Of a stretch of 64,000 nt of DNA, positions 55,779 through 62,174 are shown one piece after another. The DNA is from a virus: positions 164,459 through 228,458 of IMG/VR virus record IMGVR_UViG_3300035698_010479; one strand, 5' to 3'. A program made the position numbers and the translations under genes. Position 1 is the first letter of the stretch. Each line of letters begins with the position of its first letter. The notes under the pieces were generated by a model. The model saw nothing but the letters and a program-made list of their open reading frames with translations, did no database searches and was not told where the DNA came from.

Positions 55779-55968
55779 ATAGTTCCTCTTCTAAATAATC
55801 TGTCATTGAAGTACATATTTTTATATCATCTAATAAATTACGCATTATACGTAAGGTCTCTTCTTGTTCGGTTCCTTTTGCTATAACTATATCTATGTTA
55901 GATTCTAGATTACTAATAGTATTGTTTAAATCATTGATAGACCTTTTGCGTTGAAATAAATTCTCCAA
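55732..55968 (-). CDS. Small coiled-coil protein, 78 aa
   Basis: Helical throughout (INDLNNTISNLESNIDIVIA; QEETLRIMRNLLDDIKICTS), acidic C-terminal part EEELYEPN. Overlaps the Myb-like gene by 47 bases in another frame. An AAACTAAC motif lies 74 bases before the start. Function unknown. Confidence 0.5.
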   Translation of the reverse strand: MENLFQRKRSINDLNNTISNLESNIDIVIAKGTEQEETLRIMRNLLDDIKICTSMTDYLEEELYEPNVEFFRRKNINR

Positions 55969-56041
55969 AGTATTTGTTTCTCCTAATAAGTTATTGTTAT
56001 TACAAAGTAGTTATAATAAACTAAACCTACAATAAAGCTTG

Positions 56042-56049
56042 GTTAGTTT
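56042..56049 (-). promoter_or_regulatory. AAACTAAC motif overlapping a stop codon
   Basis: Minus strand AATTAAACTAACCAAGC, TAA of the 56048-56689 gene inside the motif, 74 bases before the next gene start. Confidence 0.4.
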
Positions 56050-56689
56050 AATTACCTCTAATACCCTGCCATGTTGGTTTATATGGTATTGCTGAATAAA
56101 CTATTACTTGTCCTGATGGCTCACTTAGCTCTACAGTTGATTTGTTTTGAAATACCATATTTAATACTGTAAAATATGAGGTTTCTTTAGCTATACTCAT
56201 TTGTTTATATTCTGGTACACTAATAGAATTAGTAAACTCAAATGTTGGCGTCTCAGTTATGAAGACTATAGTATCAGTAATTATTTCAGGATTTTTATAA
56301 CACCAACTAATTTTGAATGATATGGAAGATACAGTTATAAATAAATCTTTTGAAAAAACATTAACGCTAGCACCTTGGGCATTAACTCCTTTAATTAAAA
56401 CCATATAATAACCTGGTTCTAAGTTTGAGTAAGTTAAATTATTACCTGTAGTTGGTGTTGTTTCCAATAAGGTGTGTGTAATACCACCACAAGCAACACC
56501 TAAAGTTACTTTGTTTAACTCTATAATGTAAGAGCTATAAGTTATGGTTGGATTTTTCCAAAATACTGATAAAGCTTTAGCTTCATAATTATACACCCCA
56601 TATACGTCTACCTTCACTGAGTCGGCGTATATAGGGGTAGAAAATGCTAGCAAAAACACTACCAATATAAATAGTAGTCTCTTTATCAC
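56048..56689 (-). CDS. Secreted protein with Ig/fibronectin-like strands, 213 aa
   Basis: Clear signal peptide (MIKRLLFILVVFLLAFSTPI, cleavage likely after the YA at residues 21-22). The mature part has strand patterns such as SVFWKNPTITYSSYIIELNK and YSNLEPGYYMVLIKGVNAQG, typical of an Ig or fibronectin III-like domain. Exported by the infected cell to periplasm or surface. It follows another secreted gene by four bases; both may modify the host surface. Function not known. Confidence 0.65.
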   Translation of the reverse strand: MIKRLLFILVVFLLAFSTPIYADSVKVDVYGVYNYEAKALSVFWKNPTITYSSYIIELNKVTLGVACGGITHTLLETTPTTGNNLTYSNLEPGYYMVLIKGVNAQGASVNVFSKDLFITVSSISFKISWCYKNPEIITDTIVFITETPTFEFTNSISVPEYKQMSIAKETSYFTVLNMVFQNKSTVELSEPSGQVIVYSAIPYKPTWQGIRGN

Positions 56690-56693
56690 CAGT

Positions 56694-57029
56694 TTATTCC
56701 TTCAAGTGAATACCAGAGGGTAGTGGGGGTAATGTTTTTGCGTAAGAGAAAGGGACAGCAGTTGAACTACCCCACAAGTTGGTATAAGTTACGGCTACTA
56801 CGTTATTACCGTTTACAGAATTTTTAATATCGAATGTACAAATACTTTTTGTTTCGTCAGCTAAAATAGTTGGGGCTACGTCCACAGATGCTCCACTATT
56901 TAATGTGAATTTACAAGTAGTTACCACAGCAGTAGGAAATTCACCTGTGACAGCAAAAGGTGCTGATATAACTGTTGAAGCCGTACCTATGACTAGCAAC
57001 AGGGCCAAACCACTAATTAATTTCTTCAT
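56694..57029 (-). CDS. Small secreted protein, 111 aa
   Basis: Signal peptide MKKLISGLALLLVIGTASTV with cleavage likely after ISA (about residue 23). The mature ~88 residues form a single Ig-like strand set (AVVTTCKFTLNSGASVDVAP; NVVAVTYTNLWGSSTAV) with two cysteines. First gene after the PhoH-type unit, in one operon with the next secreted protein. Confidence 0.65.
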   Translation of the reverse strand: MKKLISGLALLLVIGTASTVISAPFAVTGEFPTAVVTTCKFTLNSGASVDVAPTILADETKSICTFDIKNSVNGNNVVAVTYTNLWGSSTAVPFSYAKTLPPLPSGIHLKE

Positions 57030-57070
57030 AATTTGTCCTCATAATTAATTTTATTAAATAAAACGTCAGT

Positions 57071-57108
57071 AAAATAAAATAACTTACTATTCTTATAACT
57101 AGTAAGTT
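57071..57108 (-). terminator. Terminator-like hairpin after the PhoH-type gene
   Basis: AACTTACTA / TAGTAAGTT nine-base stem followed by ATTTTATTTTA on the minus strand. It overlaps the AAACTAAC motif, so it may instead be a leader hairpin of the secreted-protein operon. Confidence 0.6.
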
Positions 57109-57113
57109 AGTTT
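57106..57113 (-). promoter_or_regulatory. AAACTAAC motif between PhoH-type gene and secreted-protein operon
   Basis: Minus strand AATAAACTAACTTACTAGTTATAAG, 77 bases before the next ATG; TTATAA could be the -10. Confidence 0.4.
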
Positions 57114-57125
57114 ATTTTAGAATGT

Positions 57126-58427
57126 TTAAAATGTTTTATCTTGTAATTTTTCAGCCAGTTCTAATAGTTCACTTCTGTAAGAATATTTTAAATTAACATA
57201 AGCTAATGACTTATGTGGTAGTGCTCTAAGAAGTTTAAGCAAACCACTGTTAGATGGTTTTATACTATAGCTCTGTATCAAATCCCCTGTCATAATAATC
57301 TTGGACTCTTCTGTAGCCCTACTTAAACAAGCTGAAATTAAATCTATTGTACAAAGCTGCACTTCATCAAGAAGGAGGAAATCATCCATCAAACTTAACC
57401 CTTGTATACTATTGATGTCTATTAACTCAAAAAATTTATTAAATAGCTCTGTCTTAACAAAATCAAATGATTTACCCTCTTTAGATTGGCCTTTAGTATT
57501 ACCAAATAAGAAGTATAGGGAACTAAGAAAACCCATAGCCCATGAAAATAATTTATCATCCGTGTTTCCAGGAAGGAACCCAATATTATATCTATGGTCA
57601 ATGCCTATAGGAGGCCTACTAATAAATGTTTTTTTACTATTTTCAGCTAGTGCAAACGCAGAACTAATTAAGCTTTTACCAGACCCCCATTTTCCGGTAA
57701 TTAAAACATTATCTGCATTGGCTAACGCGTAGAATGCACATATTTGATATACATCTTTTGATTTTAGTTTGAAATTTGGTCCTTCTATAGTTCTATATTT
57801 AGGGTTGTTGTCTATCCTTTCTAGCATATATGTTTTAGGATTATTAGCATAAACACAAACGTCTTCATCATTTTCATCTCTAATAAACATAAAAAACCAG
57901 CTTTCACGTGTAACACCTTTATTATCTTCCAACCAAGTTAGTAATTGTTCATATTCACCCATGAAGTACTTTTGAAGAAAACAAAAAGCCTTAGGTATAC
58001 CGTTATCTCTAAACTCAGGTAACTGTGACTCACTTATATAAATATAAGGGTCAAATATACCATTAGCTATATTACCATACAATCTTACAGGTACTTCTTT
58101 ACTCTCAGCAATTATACTCATTGAAATATCTTTTGTGGCTATTGTAGCACCTGTTTTCTTTGCAGCAGCAATTATTAAATCATCATTACTAGAAATATCT
58201 TCTTGATTAACAACAAATTCTATTACACCTGGTCTAGTCTTTTTAAATTCTTTTATAGAGTTTATAGCAGCTCTAGCTGAGAAAGATAAATCTGGATTAA
58301 ATTTATGCTTATCTAACTCCTTTAATACTACTGATGATAATACTATCCCTGTATACTCTTTATTTAATTTAAATAATATATTAGGGTCATCCAATAACAG
58401 ATTAGTATCTACTAGTATTTTCGACAT
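57126..58427 (-). CDS. PIN-PhoH fusion: NYN/PIN-domain and PhoH-like ATPase, 433 aa
   Basis: N-terminal PIN domain (KILVDTNLLLDDP with D8; VLKELDKHK; DDLIIAAAKKTGATIATKD with the late acidic residues, to about residue 105), then a PhoH-type ATPase with P-loop ITGKWGSGKSL (about 239-249), Walker B FLLLDEVQLC (about 344-353), sensor IMTGDLIQSYS and a KYSYRSELLE end. The same architecture occurs in YlaK-type bacterial PhoH2 proteins, which act as RNA helicase-ribonucleases. PhoH-like genes are common in phages; the role in infection is unproven. Transcription seems bounded by hairpins on both sides. Confidence 0.85.
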   Translation of the reverse strand: MSKILVDTNLLLDDPNILFKLNKEYTGIVLSSVVLKELDKHKFNPDLSFSARAAINSIKEFKKTRPGVIEFVVNQEDISSNDDLIIAAAKKTGATIATKDISMSIIAESKEVPVRLYGNIANGIFDPYIYISESQLPEFRDNGIPKAFCFLQKYFMGEYEQLLTWLEDNKGVTRESWFFMFIRDENDEDVCVYANNPKTYMLERIDNNPKYRTIEGPNFKLKSKDVYQICAFYALANADNVLITGKWGSGKSLISSAFALAENSKKTFISRPPIGIDHRYNIGFLPGNTDDKLFSWAMGFLSSLYFLFGNTKGQSKEGKSFDFVKTELFNKFFELIDINSIQGLSLMDDFLLLDEVQLCTIDLISACLSRATEESKIIMTGDLIQSYSIKPSNSGLLKLLRALPHKSLAYVNLKYSYRSELLELAEKLQDKTF

Positions 58428-58439
58428 TGAGCCTCCAAA

Positions 58440-58476
58440 ATAAAAAGACGCCAGTACTTACAATAAGTACTAGCGC
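58440..58476 (-). terminator. Rho-independent terminator overlapping the end of the 148-aa gene
   Basis: Minus strand GCGCTAGTACTTA, loop TTG, TAAGTACTGGCGT, then CTTTTTATTTT; 12 paired bases with one wobble. The TAG of the gene lies within the stem. Confidence 0.88.
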
Positions 58477-58916
58477 CCATTAGTATTGACACTTGGCAGT
58501 TTACTAAAAAACCATAAGTAAAGCCAAGCAATTAAGAAAACAACCAAACTTGATGTTACAATAACATATAGCTTCCTAACTAAATTATAAATATAAGTAA
58601 CTCTTGGTGCATTGAAGTCTGAACAAACCTTGATTAACATTTCTTGAAGTCTGGTTTCCATAATAGCCAGGTCATTTATAACTACCAACCCAAAAACTAT
58701 TAAAGAAGTAAGTATGAATGACACAAATATACCAATTGGTATATATAAATCACTTTCGTTAAAAATAGATCTTGCCGGGTAAACCTTTCCTAAAAGTGTA
58801 AGTATAAATAAATAAGAAGATAACCACCAAGCTAACCCAGAACTCCAGGCTAGGGTAATTAATGAGAAACTATTACTAATTACTATCTTATATACCTCCA
58901 AATCAATAGAATTCAT
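58470..58916 (-). CDS. Four-helix membrane protein, 148 aa
   Basis: Hydrophobic segments at about residues 11-37 (FSLITLAWSSGLAWWLSSYL), 58-80 (GIFVSFILTSLIVFGLVVIN) and 117-140 (VIVTSSLVVFLIAWLYLWFF), with a charged stretch between. TAATG overlap with the preceding gene. Holin or other inner-membrane factor is possible, but nothing specific is seen. Confidence 0.55.
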   Translation of the reverse strand: MNSIDLEVYKIVISNSFSLITLAWSSGLAWWLSSYLFILTLLGKVYPARSIFNESDLYIPIGIFVSFILTSLIVFGLVVINDLAIMETRLQEMLIKVCSDFNAPRVTYIYNLVRKLYVIVTSSLVVFLIAWLYLWFFSKLPSVNTNGR

Positions 58917-59335
58917 TATTTAGTACTTTTAGGAAGTGCTTTTTTTGTACTACTTTTTATTTTAGATGGTGTTTTATTTGTTAAGTCATTAATATCATCA
59001 GGGTCATCTTCTAAATAGTCTATATCATTTCTATTTTTATTAATTCTACTTTGATTTGTCATAAGTAAATTTGATATGCTATTTAAATGATCTTTAACAT
59101 CCGAGTTTAACTCATGTACGGAATCTGATAATTCTACAAACTTATTAGTTATTTTTAATATACTCTCATCATGTCGTTGTTCTTTAAGTGCATATTTTTC
59201 AAAAGATTTATTTTGTAAAGTTTGCAGCACATTAATACGAGAATCCATGTGGAAATACAAACCTGTCATAGTGGCCATGTAAATAATAATTATATACACA
59301 GCAAACTTCTCGATTCTTAGTGCTAAGCTTGTCAT
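58916..59335 (-). CDS. Membrane-anchored coiled-coil protein, about 139 aa
   Basis: N-terminal segment (KFAVYIIIIYMATMTGLYFH) anchors a long helical domain (YALKEQRHDESILKITNKFV; LNSISNLLMTNQSRINKN) and a Lys-rich C-terminus (KSSTKKALPKSTK). I use the ATG at 59335, which has GGAG eleven bases before it; a TTG at 59380 with AAGG would add 15 residues. The topology resembles a spanin- or scaffold-type membrane protein and it is coupled with the next membrane gene. A TATAAT stands upstream near 59396. Confidence 0.55.
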   Translation of the reverse strand: MTSLALRIEKFAVYIIIIYMATMTGLYFHMDSRINVLQTLQNKSFEKYALKEQRHDESILKITNKFVELSDSVHELNSDVKDHLNSISNLLMTNQSRINKNRNDIDYLEDDPDDINDLTNKTPSKIKSSTKKALPKSTK

Positions 59336-59447
59336 GATATTAGTATCTCCAAAGTAATTATAAAATAAGTTTTCAGCCAATCTGAACCTTACACCTATTA
59401 TAGGTTACTTTAATTAAGAAGATACTAATACAGTTATGAGTACCCCC

Positions 59448-59795
59448 TTAATTACCGCTTAAAAGGCTATTTCTATATAATTTTTTTATTAATCTTACTT
59501 CTTCTATGAAACCGTCAATGTTTTCTGAGTTTGAAATAATTGCACCAGCGGCCAACTCAAAAAGAGTATTTTGTTTTGATACTAACAAATCAATTTCAGA
59601 TTCCTTCTGTTGTATTATATTGGCTTCCCAGGTGTTTAACACCATGTCCACGAATACCTCCTTGTTTGGCATCACGGATAGTAACTCTCTAAACATAACT
59701 AAAGTAATGGTTTCTATAAAGTCATTTGTAATCTGCCTAGGTTTGTTAGTTAGTTTTGATAATTCATACATAATTTTTGCACTGTTTTCATCCAT
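59448..59795 (-). CDS. Hypothetical helical protein, 115 aa
   Basis: Helical and acidic (KPRQITNDFIETITLVMFRE; VRLIKKLYRNSLL). Good Shine-Dalgarno (CAGGAGAATTACA before ATG). No family recognised. First-to-second gene step in a short operon beginning at the promoter near 60070. Confidence 0.5.
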   Translation of the reverse strand: MDENSAKIMYELSKLTNKPRQITNDFIETITLVMFRELLSVMPNKEVFVDMVLNTWEANIIQQKESEIDLLVSKQNTLFELAAGAIISNSENIDGFIEEVRLIKKLYRNSLLSGN

Positions 59796-59808
59796 TGTAA
59801 TTCTCCTG

Positions 59809-60003
59809 TTAGTTTTTATAATCTAGATCTAAAACTGAAATTCTTCTGTTGGTTTGATCTTCATAAACATGTAAATTATCTACTAATGACATATGTCCTA
59901 TATGACCTACAAGTTCTGAAGTTCTTAAATTTGATTCTACCACATCTACATTAGTGTATTCATTAATAGGTTTTTTATTAGTCCTAAATATTTCTAATCC
60001 CAT
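59809..60003 (-). CDS. Small hypothetical protein, 64 aa
   Basis: Polar, partly beta (LEIFRTNKKPINEYTNVDVV; HVYEDQTNRRISVLDLDY). AAGGAG before the ATG, about 50 bases after a near-canonical sigma70 promoter. Possibly an early protein; function unknown. Confidence 0.5.
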   Translation of the reverse strand: MGLEIFRTNKKPINEYTNVDVVESNLRTSELVGHIGHMSLVDNLHVYEDQTNRRISVLDLDYKN

Positions 60004-60054
60004 GGTATCTCCTTAAGTATATTATTGTACTACTAAGCTGTTTCAATAAAACAT

Positions 60055-60083
60055 ATTATAGTACTAATTCAACCATAAGTCAA
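60055..60083 (-). promoter_or_regulatory. Near-consensus sigma70 promoter
   Basis: TTGACT, exactly 17 bases, TATAAT on the minus strand, 52 bases upstream of the 64-residue gene. The best host-type promoter in the window. Confidence 0.85.
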
Positions 60084-60088
60084 TTTAT

Positions 60089-60400
60089 TTAGAAGTATAC
60101 ATAAAATGTTATACCTACTCCTGCAGCTTCTCTATAATCCAATGATTCATGAATACTAAAGTTGTTAATTAGATATTCTTTAACAAATCCAATAGTTAAC
60201 TTTAAACCACAAGTATTATCTTGTGATATATTATATCTAATGTTGTATCCTAGTAAACCTAAGCCTTTAATGTGTTTGAAATTTTGGTCATTGTAAGATT
60301 CAGTACTTATGTCTTTGTAGAAACTATTAGAGCTAGCTATTGTGGAGTAACTTAGAATTAATGCTACTATTATAATCTGTAATGTCTTTAGTAGATTCAT
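60089..60400 (-). CDS. Mini outer-membrane-type beta protein, 103 aa
   Basis: Start taken at MNLLKTLQ (ATG 60400); an upstream TTG would add four residues. Signal peptide LQIIIVALILSYSTIASS is followed by alternating strands (GLGLLGYNIRYNISQ; GLKLTIGFVKEYLI) and the ending GVGITFYVYF with a terminal Phe, the signal used by outer-membrane barrels. One cysteine pair is absent (single C). It may insert into the outer membrane or act as a periplasmic decoy; this is inference. Confidence 0.5.
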   Translation of the reverse strand: MNLLKTLQIIIVALILSYSTIASSNSFYKDISTESYNDQNFKHIKGLGLLGYNIRYNISQDNTCGLKLTIGFVKEYLINNFSIHESLDYREAAGVGITFYVYF

Positions 60401-60412
60401 ATTAATCACCAA

Positions 60413-60945
60413 ATGTTAAACAACTTATATTAGATGTCTTTACTATAGTACATGTTATTTATTACTACTTATAATACATATTGTAATACAATAACTGTAC
60501 TACTTACTAATTTGTTAGAGTGAGTGCAGTGAGTACTTATGCCCCCATGTACGACTAAAAATAAAGAGGTGTCGCACATAAGGGGCAGAATAACTAACTA
60601 TTTGACTAACTTGTCGTCGGTCGTTTGTTTCGTTTTTTTAGGGGAATAACGTGCCCAGGTCTACCTTTACCACGCGAAGCCTAGTCCTATCACCAAGTCT
60701 TCTACCCCACATTCTGGATGTTTCCATCTAGGACGGCGGGATGCCAATTAAGTGCATCCTGTCAGGGTCTCCCTATTAATTTCATAGCCGGGCAACGCTA
60801 TACCTGCAAAGTAAGTTATTTATTAAATAATTCCTAATGCACCCTCAAAGGCTTTACTAAAATCAGAGGGATTTAAATATAAAGATAAGTATGTATATAA
60901 CAGCGTAACAAATAAAATCTATAAAGTCAACACTTATTTTTTAAA
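60413..60945. other. 533-bp gene-free segment with structured-RNA features
   Basis: No credible ORF. 60420-60530 is AT-rich with TATTATAAG and TACTATAGT boxes and may hold promoters for the mini outer-membrane gene. 60540-60800 is more GC-rich and shows several inverted repeats (separate entry). 60840-60945 is AT-rich without clear features. Confidence 0.6.
60540..60800. ncRNA. Candidate structured RNA, strand unknown
   Basis: Nested inverted repeats: TGCCCC / GGGGCA (60540-60545, 60582-60587) enclosing TGTACGAC / GTCGCACA (60548-60555, 60571-60578); GTCCTA / TAGGAC (60684-60689, 60729-60734) enclosing GATG-TTTC-CATC; GGATGC / GCATCC (60739-60744, 60754-60759); TAGC / GCTA near 60785-60800. 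On the minus strand the small stem has a GAAA loop. Higher GC than the surroundings and no ORF. Resembles no RNA family I can name. Confidence 0.35.
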
Positions 60946-61086
60946 TTAGAAGGCTCCGTTATGAATAAGGATTATTAAAGATACGAAAGAAGTTACTATA
61001 CTGAGGGCAGCGAGAGCTAATAGTACCAAATTTGTTTTAGCTTGCTGCTCTGCTACCCATGAAGGTGATCTGTGTCGTGTGTTCAT
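60946..61086 (-). CDS. 46-aa single-span membrane protein
   Basis: Short gene translating as MNTRHRSPSWVAEQQAKTNL followed by a hydrophobic helix (VLLALAALSIVTSFVSLIIL) and a short tail ending HNGAF. The N-terminus is basic and polar, so probably N-in. An AGAGAG element stands about eight bases before the ATG and an AACTAAC motif just upstream. Size and topology fit a small holin or a host-membrane modulator; no family is recognised. Confidence 0.55.
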   Translation of the reverse strand: MNTRHRSPSWVAEQQAKTNLVLLALAALSIVTSFVSLIILIHNGAF

Positions 61087-61099
61087 GTATATCTCTCTG

Positions 61100-61107
61100 G
61101 TTAGTTA
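61100..61107 (-). promoter_or_regulatory. AACTAAC motif in front of the small membrane gene
   Basis: Minus strand TTAACTAACCAGAGAG, 14 bases upstream of the ATG of the 46-residue gene. Confidence 0.35.
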
Positions 61108-61111
61108 AAAG

Positions 61112-61149
61112 AAATTAAAAAGGGTACTACTTAATTTTAGTAGTACCCT
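61112..61149 (-). terminator. Terminator after the lipoprotein gene
   Basis: AGGGTACTAC / GTAGTACCCT ten-base stem, nine-base loop, then TTTTAATTTC on the minus strand, nine bases after the lipoprotein stop. Confidence 0.85.
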
Positions 61150-61157
61150 CACTCTTG

Positions 61158-61616
61158 TTACTTGATCACTAAACCAATTCTTGCTTTGGCTGTTGCATTT
61201 ACAATCTCAACTACTTTCCAAGCTACGACTAACTTTTCATCAGGTAGTATACCTTGTACATCTAATTTTTGAGCTATACTAGCTTTTACTACCTCTACCA
61301 AATCATTAAATGATTGTAGTGTTAAAGGATCTAAATTTAACTTAGCTGTTTCAATAGCTAGTGCTGAATCTAAGCTGCTTAATTCAATAATCTCTATAGT
61401 GTTATCATCTCTTAGAGCCAATAAAGCGCTTGTTACTTCAAAAGCCGGAATAACCGTTTTTGGATAAGCCGCCATAGATGCTCCTACAGAAAGCTGGATA
61501 ACTGCGGCCTCCACTGGGTCAATTTTACCATCACCAATAGTTGATGTACCATCAGTAGCACATCCTTGCAGCGCCAAAAATACACACATTACCAACCCAA
61601 TTATGAGTTTTTTCAT
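61158..61616 (-). CDS. Outer-membrane lipoprotein, 152 aa
   Basis: MKKLIIGLVMCVFLALQGC is a lipoprotein signal with lipobox LQGC and lipidated C19; +2 is Ala, so the Lol system would send it to the outer membrane in a Gram-negative host. The mature part is helical (DPVEAAVIQLSVGASMAAYP; LTLQSFNDLVEVVKASIAQK). Phages use such lipoproteins for superinfection exclusion or as o-spanins; the length is above that of usual o-spanins. AAAAGGAG precedes the ATG. Confidence 0.7.
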   Translation of the reverse strand: MKKLIIGLVMCVFLALQGCATDGTSTIGDGKIDPVEAAVIQLSVGASMAAYPKTVIPAFEVTSALLALRDDNTIEIIELSSLDSALAIETAKLNLDPLTLQSFNDLVEVVKASIAQKLDVQGILPDEKLVVAWKVVEIVNATAKARIGLVIK

Positions 61617-61697
61617 ATACTTCTCCTTTTATTTTCTTTTGAAACAGCATTACCACCATGGTATTACTGTTGTATCTCCTCCTATAATTATACGTCA

Positions 61698-61705
61698 GTT
61701 AGTTT
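61698..61705 (-). promoter_or_regulatory. AAACTAAC motif with TATAAT, candidate lipoprotein promoter
   Basis: Minus strand TAAACTAACTGACG-TATAAT, 82 bases before the lipoprotein ATG; the best-formed example of the recurrent motif with a perfect -10. Confidence 0.5.
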
Positions 61706-61765
61706 ATTATACTTTTAAGTTTTGGGCTTTTCGACGGACATTTAGTACTCTTCTCATCACGACCA

Positions 61766-61876
61766 CTAACATTTGTTAACCGGCGCTAGAGGGGATAAAA
61801 CAGTACCACCCTTCCACGTAGCACAAGTACCATAGCTAGGTGTACCAAGTGCACCAATAAGAACGTAGGAAATCAT
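61766..61876 (-). CDS. Possible 36-aa peptide gene
   Basis: Open frame MISYVLIGALGTPSYG to a TAG, with two cysteines (one C-terminal) and a hydrophobic start. No good ribosome-binding site and no other support; kept at low confidence because the surrounding gap is otherwise empty. Confidence 0.22.
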   Translation of the reverse strand: MISYVLIGALGTPSYGTCATWKGGTVLSPLAPVNKC

Positions 61877-61897
61877 TAAGAGCTGCAGTACTTACCT

Positions 61898-61915
61898 TAC
61901 TACTACTACTACTAC
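61898..61915. repeat. Six-fold TAC trinucleotide repeat
   Basis: TAC x6 in the gene-poor segment. Possible slippage site. Confidence 0.85.
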
Positions 61916-61974
61916 TAACAAACGCTAATAGTACTTTGAAGACAAATACGCTGTTTCAAAAATAACTTCTCTGC

Positions 61975-62000
61975 TAGTAGTATAGTAGTATAGTAGTATA
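61975..62000. repeat. Three 8-bp tandem repeats
   Basis: TAGTAGTA repeated three times, directly followed by TATATGTATAG. Forty bases from the large inverted repeat. Confidence 0.8.
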
Positions 62001-62039
62001 TGTATAGAGGGGTAAACATGGTAAGAGATGAGGGTGTGG

Positions 62040-62113
62040 TAGTAATAAATATAGTACTTAAAAGCTATAGTACTTAAAAGCTATAGTACTATATTTATTA
62101 CTACTATAAGTTG
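62040..62113. repeat. Perfect 19-bp inverted repeat around 16-bp direct repeats
   Basis: Arms TAGTAATAAATATAGTACT (62040-62058) and its exact complement (62095-62113). The 36-base centre continues ATAGTACT-TAAAAGCT twice. It lies some 60 bases after the secreted discoidin gene, so it could end that transcript, but there is no T-run; a replication or protein-binding site is equally possible. Confidence 0.85.
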
Positions 62114-62174
62114 GTGGTTGCTAATAATTGTACAATAAGTAAATAGGGCTGTCTCGTATAGTAAGAACAATTTT

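Larger units (their letters stand above)
61617..62174. other. 558-bp gene-poor, repeat-rich segment
   Basis: Holds the leader of the lipoprotein gene (two TATAAT boxes around 61685-61715 next to an AAACTAAC motif), a six-fold TAC run, three 8-bp tandem repeats and a long inverted repeat (separate entries). A 36-codon frame on the minus strand (61766-61876, MISYVLIGALGTPSYG...) lacks a clear Shine-Dalgarno. Confidence 0.6.

Noticed and set aside
60765-60780. AATAGGGAGACC on the minus strand, reminiscent of the start of T7 promoters
   Set aside because: The upstream bases do not match a T7-type promoter, and no T7-type polymerase gene is visible.
62018-62077. A 19-residue plus-strand frame with AGAGGGG before its ATG
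   Set aside because: It runs into the large inverted repeat, is very short and has no other support.
60413-62174. tRNA genes in the gene-free gaps
   Set aside because: No T-loop consensus or cloverleaf pairing could be found on either strand by eye.
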